From contig JARCOQ010000002.1 of NCBI GenBank assembly GCA_029207755.1, positions 1,798,001 through 1,862,000 of the forward strand: 64,000 bases of DNA, written 5' to 3'. How positions within the stretch are numbered: position 1 is the first letter of the stretch; every line of letters begins with the position of its first letter. The stretch comes from Chamaea fasciata. Taxonomy: Eukaryota; Chordata; Aves; Passeriformes; Sylviidae. Under the pieces are notes generated by a model, which worked only from the letters and a program-made list of their open reading frames with translations, did not search any database and had not been told where the DNA came from. Made by a program: the position numbers and the translations under genes. This document shows positions 59,365-64,000 of this stretch, piece by piece.

Positions 59365-61101
59365 CAGTGAGATTGGTACGACAGCTTTATCCAGAGCAAG
59401 GTGAAAAGGGCTTGCAGCACACAGGGAGGCTCAGAGCTGATTTTTAAACCTCAGCCATGGAAGTAGAGAGGGGATGTCAGTGGCACGTGGGCTGCCTCTG
59501 CACAGATCCCCAAACAAACCATTTGTGCCACCCCTTTTTCCAAATATCAGTATTTATTAACAGGGAAGCGATTTTCTGAGGAATAATTGGTTAAATACCA
59601 CTTGAAAATCTAAGTCCAAGGAATTAAAACTTGGGCATACTTTGGATTGGGATAAAAATACTTTAATTCAGAACTGCCACAATTTTTCCCCACTGCTCGC
59701 CCGAAGAGTGACTCTTTGTTGCCATCATCTCCAGATTTTATTAGTATTTCTTTGTCACATAAAATTGTGGCAGACTGAACAGTTTCTTCTCCAGGGAAGA
59801 TTTTTAAAACCCCAAGCCAGCAGATCTTGGTTGGTATGAGTAGTCCACATGATCTAAATCATTTGAGGGTGGTTTTATCTGCCAGAGATAAAGATTTTTC
59901 TCTGACAGCCTGCCTGGACATAAAAAGAGGATAAGGAATAATGCACATTTGTAAGTGTAGCCAATGTCAGAGCCAATATTTCCACTGAAAAGGAATTGAG
60001 AAACTGGCAATAATGTAAAGGTTCACCAAACCAGAGTTATGTTTCTTTTACCACACAAAAGGTAATGTTCCTAAAGTTGGGTTTTTTTCCCTCTTTATTT
60101 CCACAGTCCTAGATAAGCCAATGCATTCACTTAAGAAATTAATTTGATTTTTTTAAATAAATGGTGCACTCAGCGTAATTAACCTGCACGTCTGTGGTGG
60201 CCAAATATACAACAGCAAAAAATGTGGCTTTGATTCTAGTCACAGACACAGGATATAGTCTGTCTAGACCATCAAATAATGCACCTCGAAAGTGCAAGTC
60301 TTACATGTGAGATTGCATCTCTGAAATGAGAACTGCTGCAGGAATATTGGCCAGAGAGGGGGAAAAACTAGAATCCTCTACATTGTCCTATTTTTTTTAC
60401 CCACCTACTCTTCCAGCCAGACCATTGGAAACCTTCAAAGTGGTGTATTTGCAGTCTACTGGATATGTCAGCTTTTCAGAGAACATAATCAGGCGCCACC
60501 TGCTTTCCTCTAACACCACAGAAAGATGTATATAGTTCATTTCATGAAATTCAAAGAAAGCAACACAGACAACAGGAGGAAAAAGTGATGACCCATTGCA
60601 AAGCTTTACAACCCATGACAAAGTTATTTACTTGAGGACTCAATTTCATTTGACATTTCAAATGATGACTTTTTCTGATTTTTTCTTTTATCCCCGCAAG
60701 ATTTCAGAAAGCAAGCACGGATTCAGACTCACTGAGTCTTGGCCTGGGAGATGTCAGAAATGTGATTAAAATCTCAAATTTAAGGGCTCATTTTGTTTTC
60801 TCCATTTGTACTGCAGGGTCATGAGAGAAAGCTCTAGTCCCCAGCAGTGCAGCTGATGTCCAAAGGAAGTGATATACACCCAAAGGATCAGAATTCAGGC
60901 AACAAAAAGCCAGGAGTTCTCTTAAAACCCTGCGTTCCCTTCAACATCCTTGTCTTTCATCTTCTTCATCAGGGAAATAACAGAAGACAGGCAGACTTGA
61001 GAAAGTGTTCATGCAAAAAGTGCCCTCACTGATCCTGCGGCCAAGACATCAACCTGCAGAGAGATCTGGAAGGCTACAGGAATTTTTAGCTGCAGAACAT
61101 G

Positions 61102-61690
61102 TTAATTTGAGTTATAATAAACATGCTGTCGGTGCAAATACCACCTGGAGTCCGGCCTGCCCGTGGCACTGAAATAAATCTGACAATCTCTCAGAGGACG
61201 TTTGGTGTGGCTAAGGGAGGTGAGGAAGAAGCTCAGCAAGGACTTAAACCTCTTCTCAGGGCAAAGGGCGAGCACCTGCCTGGCAAAGGCACACGTGGCC
61301 AGCAAAGAGGGAAAAGGAGGAGCAAGTTGGAGGCAGGAATGCCGAAGAGGGGCTGCTGCGGGGAAAGGGAGGGTGAGCAAGGAGCAGCCAGGCAGGGAAC
61401 ACGTGAGGTCCTGTGTGTGTCCTGGCAGCAGAGCGAGGAACAACAAAGCTCTGCACACGCCGAGCCAAGGGCAGGAGCTGCCAGAGATCCTGGGAGATGT
61501 GTCCGGCCAGCTGAGCTGCCTCTCCAAGCCTGCCTCGGATTTGGCAAGGCCAGGAAAAAGCTGCAACTCGCCACTTTCAGGCTTTGCTTTTTTTTTATGT
61601 TTTAAACAACGTTGCTCTAACCCCACCCTCAACACCTCCAGAGGGGGTTTTTGGATACCCTCACGGAGCCAAAACACCTGATCTTCAGCA
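61102..61690. other. GC-richer patch with open frames on both strands
   Basis: Frames of 160 and 159 codons (plus) and 191 and 113 codons (minus) overlap across this patch. Translations are arginine-, glutamine-, serine- and proline-rich without domain resemblance. Simultaneous openness in at least four frames is what a locally stop-poor, G-biased sequence yields. No consistent splice borders or promoter were found. Confidence 0.4.
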
Positions 61691-64000
61691 GCCTCTCGAC
61701 CTCTAAATATAAAACAACATGCCTCCAGTGAAGATGATTACACGCACTTGAGGCAAGAACATCCAACTCAAATTTGGGGAGAAAAAGATATAAACGCATC
61801 TCATGTCTCACGCTGCCAAAATAAGCTCTTCCATAAATGCACACCAATTATGAAATAGTTCTGACACAGCTGCCATCATTATTAAATAATTAAAAAATAA
61901 AATTTTAATTTCCAATCCTTTTTCTACCTTATTTTCTTCTCACTGTGAAAATTCAGTTGGTTCAGGACCATGTTTGGCTATGTTTTGTAATAAATCAAGG
62001 AAACCAAGAGAAATTGAAAGAAATGGAAAACTATTAAATAAATACTGATATTCCGTGAAGGGGAGAGGGAGAAATTTCCTTCACCTTCAAGTGATTTGCA
62101 GAAAGTATTTTCTGGCAAGCCATTTTGGCTCAATTCCCCCACTGGATATCAGCACTGGTAACAGACTGGATGTCTACCGCGGGTCTTCAGGAGCTCAGTG
62201 AATTCCTCTGGAAAATTTGGAGCAAAACCAGGAAAAGTATCCAAAGTAACAGCCCTTATTTTTCAGTTCTGATGCCGGGAAAAATTAGAGGCTTCTACTC
62301 AAGCAAACATCGGTTTGTGTTGCCTGAAAAAGTGAATTTTTGCTGGGAGCATGTGCTTGGTTACAACCCTAATCACATGTTGGACCAAACCTTTACTCCT
62401 ACCTAAGAGTCGAAACGTTTATTTTTCAGCAAATTCCAGCCGGTCACTGAGGATATTTGATGGATGAGGCCTCTGGCAGTTAACTGACAGAACACTGCTG
62501 GAAAAGCAGTTTACATTTTGGAAAACCAAGTAAAGCCTCCCAACATTTCCCAAGCATTTGCTGAGAAGCCTGTTAAGAAAATTGTTTTCGGTTTTTCCTG
62601 AGAGCGCAACTGGAAATGATTGCTGCTCTGATTTAGTGTTTATCTGGGGGGAGCTGAGGAGAAGAAATCTGGGTACCTGGGAAGAAACCAGGTAGACAAG
62701 GCTGCACATGGCATCAATCTCTAGGGAACAGGATTCCATCATTTCCTCTAGTCAGGATCCAGAGAATTAAGCAGTGGTGCATTAAAGCACGTTTCCTTGG
62801 CGATGTTGTAACAGTGTGTGGGAAACAAAAAGTAAAATTTGAGCCGAAGTTCAAACAAAGTGCAGTGCAACAGCCACTTAGAAGCACTCAAGGCTTAGGC
62901 CACCTGTGTAAATGACTGGAAATATCTCGTTCCCCATTGTATTTGCTTTCTCTTTCCACACCAACTCTCTCTACATCAAGCGGTGACTAATGGTGACAGT
63001 CATTAGCAGGTTTCTCTGTGCAAATAAACTTGACTTTGCATTTCAGCTGTCCTGCTTCCAAGTGAAGGAGAACGCAGGATATCTGGTGGTGTTAAGTTAT
63101 CCATTCTGGAAACACACAGGAAAGCAAGCTCCTTGATATTTAATATATGCTATTGATGTAGAAATTCTAAACTCTTCGATTTGTGGATAGGCTGTAAGGT
63201 TGGGGTTTTTTCCCCACCTTAACAGAGGGAAAACAATTCACAAGGTACCAGACTGTGAGACAGATTTCCAGGTGTCATCCAGAGAAATCATTAGGGTTTG
63301 GAGCATCTCTGTGGCCGCACTAAACTGAGGGGCACCATTCCCAAATCAAGACAGCTGGCCATGGAGCACAGGGGGAAAAGGGAGGTACATGCAGGGAATA
63401 AAATGCTGGTGGAGATTTGAGCAGGAAAACCGAACCTGTCTGTGCTATGCTGGACGGAAATGGTTTGAAAACCCCATAAAACTGCTCAACTAATCACAAC
63501 TACAGCAAGAGCCAAAACATCCTTATTCATTTCACCCTGATGGCAGCTCAGGAGGACGCAGCAGAGCAATCACCACCCTGCCCAAGGCTGACATTTACAG
63601 TCCGGCACATCAGGAACAGTCTCTGAACCAAGTGAAGCCACTCCTGGAAAAGTCCTATTCCTATTACCTGGGATGTGGGAGAATTAAAGGCTCCTGGTTT
63701 TCGGTCATCCCAACAGAGAAAAGCTGCAATTTGTTGTTAGAATTTACGACTAAACCATGTGGAAAATGTGTCAAGCCCAAGACAAGAGCTCCTCTCCCTC
63801 GCTCCTATTTCTATTATCCACACAGGTTTTTAAGACCACATTTACCACCAGCAAGGGGCCGGCTTTAATGACATCTGTAAGCCAAAAATAAAACCTCCAC
63901 GTTCTGAATTTCATGCCTGAAAGACAAACACCTTGGAATACAGAAAAAGTCGGGAAAATCTGTCACCTCCAGGCAAGCCCTGAAGTACCAAATTACTCAC

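Larger units (their letters stand above)
57927..64000. other. Unique non-coding DNA, right edge, with GC-richer patches
   Basis: A purine tract at 58337-58377 and a 19-nt near-palindrome at 59346-59364 are listed separately. GC-richer patches at 58430-58880 and 61100-61690 keep several frames open on both strands at once (up to 191 codons), which points to low stop density and not to a specific gene. A 19-bp direct duplication (AATGAATTTCAAGGAA-like) lies near 59208-59247. No transposon or RNA gene recognised. Confidence 0.5.

Noticed and set aside
1..64000. CRISPR arrays, bacterial operons, rRNA genes
   Set aside because: No spaced direct-repeat arrays, Shine-Dalgarno-led gene chains or rRNA-like sequence; the DNA is clearly vertebrate in character.

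Overview
The window looks like nuclear DNA from a bird, probably a songbird. Three things support this: at least ten fragments of the CR1 LINE family, several ending in the avian-type 3' tail built from ATTCTGTGATTCT-like units; one endogenous-retrovirus LTR that resembles songbird ERV LTRs; and otherwise AT-rich, repeat-poor DNA with short A/T runs. I see no bacterial-style gene organisation, no rRNA or tRNA gene and no CRISPR array. I could not recognise any complete protein-coding gene.

The window reads as intergenic or long-intron sequence. Region by region: 1-6 kb is AT-rich unique DNA with one old CR1 scrap. 6-13.4 kb holds two exon-like minus-strand segments whose reading phases match across a 7-kb gap, plus one plus-strand exon-like ORF. 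13.7-15.8 kb has three CR1 fragments, a 15-bp tandem repeat and a stretch resembling a conserved non-coding element. 18-20.6 kb has two further weak exon-like segments. 24.8-29 kb contains a long pyrimidine tract, another element-like stretch, two CR1 fragments meeting 3' end to 3' end, and a perfect AAT/ATT palindrome. 30-34 kb has an exon-like minus-strand segment, a small CpG-rich island and two same-strand CR1 tails. 39-48 kb has three more exon-like minus-strand segments and a good CR1 copy. 53 kb holds an old CR1 copy of about 450 bp. 57.2-57.9 kb is the best resolved locus: a 599-bp solo LTR with a 5-bp target-site duplication, inserted at the edge of a 43-bp minisatellite whose units carry CCAAT boxes. 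From 58 kb to the end there is only unique DNA with a few GC-richer patches.

The exon-like segments were chosen by eye on three criteria: pyrimidine tract plus AG, an open frame, and a GT donor or an in-frame stop. Pseudo-exons passing such criteria are common in 64 kb of vertebrate DNA, so these are hypotheses. If they are real, most minus-strand ones would belong to one or more genes transcribed right to left with introns of several kb, encoding leucine-rich, probably helical protein that I cannot name.
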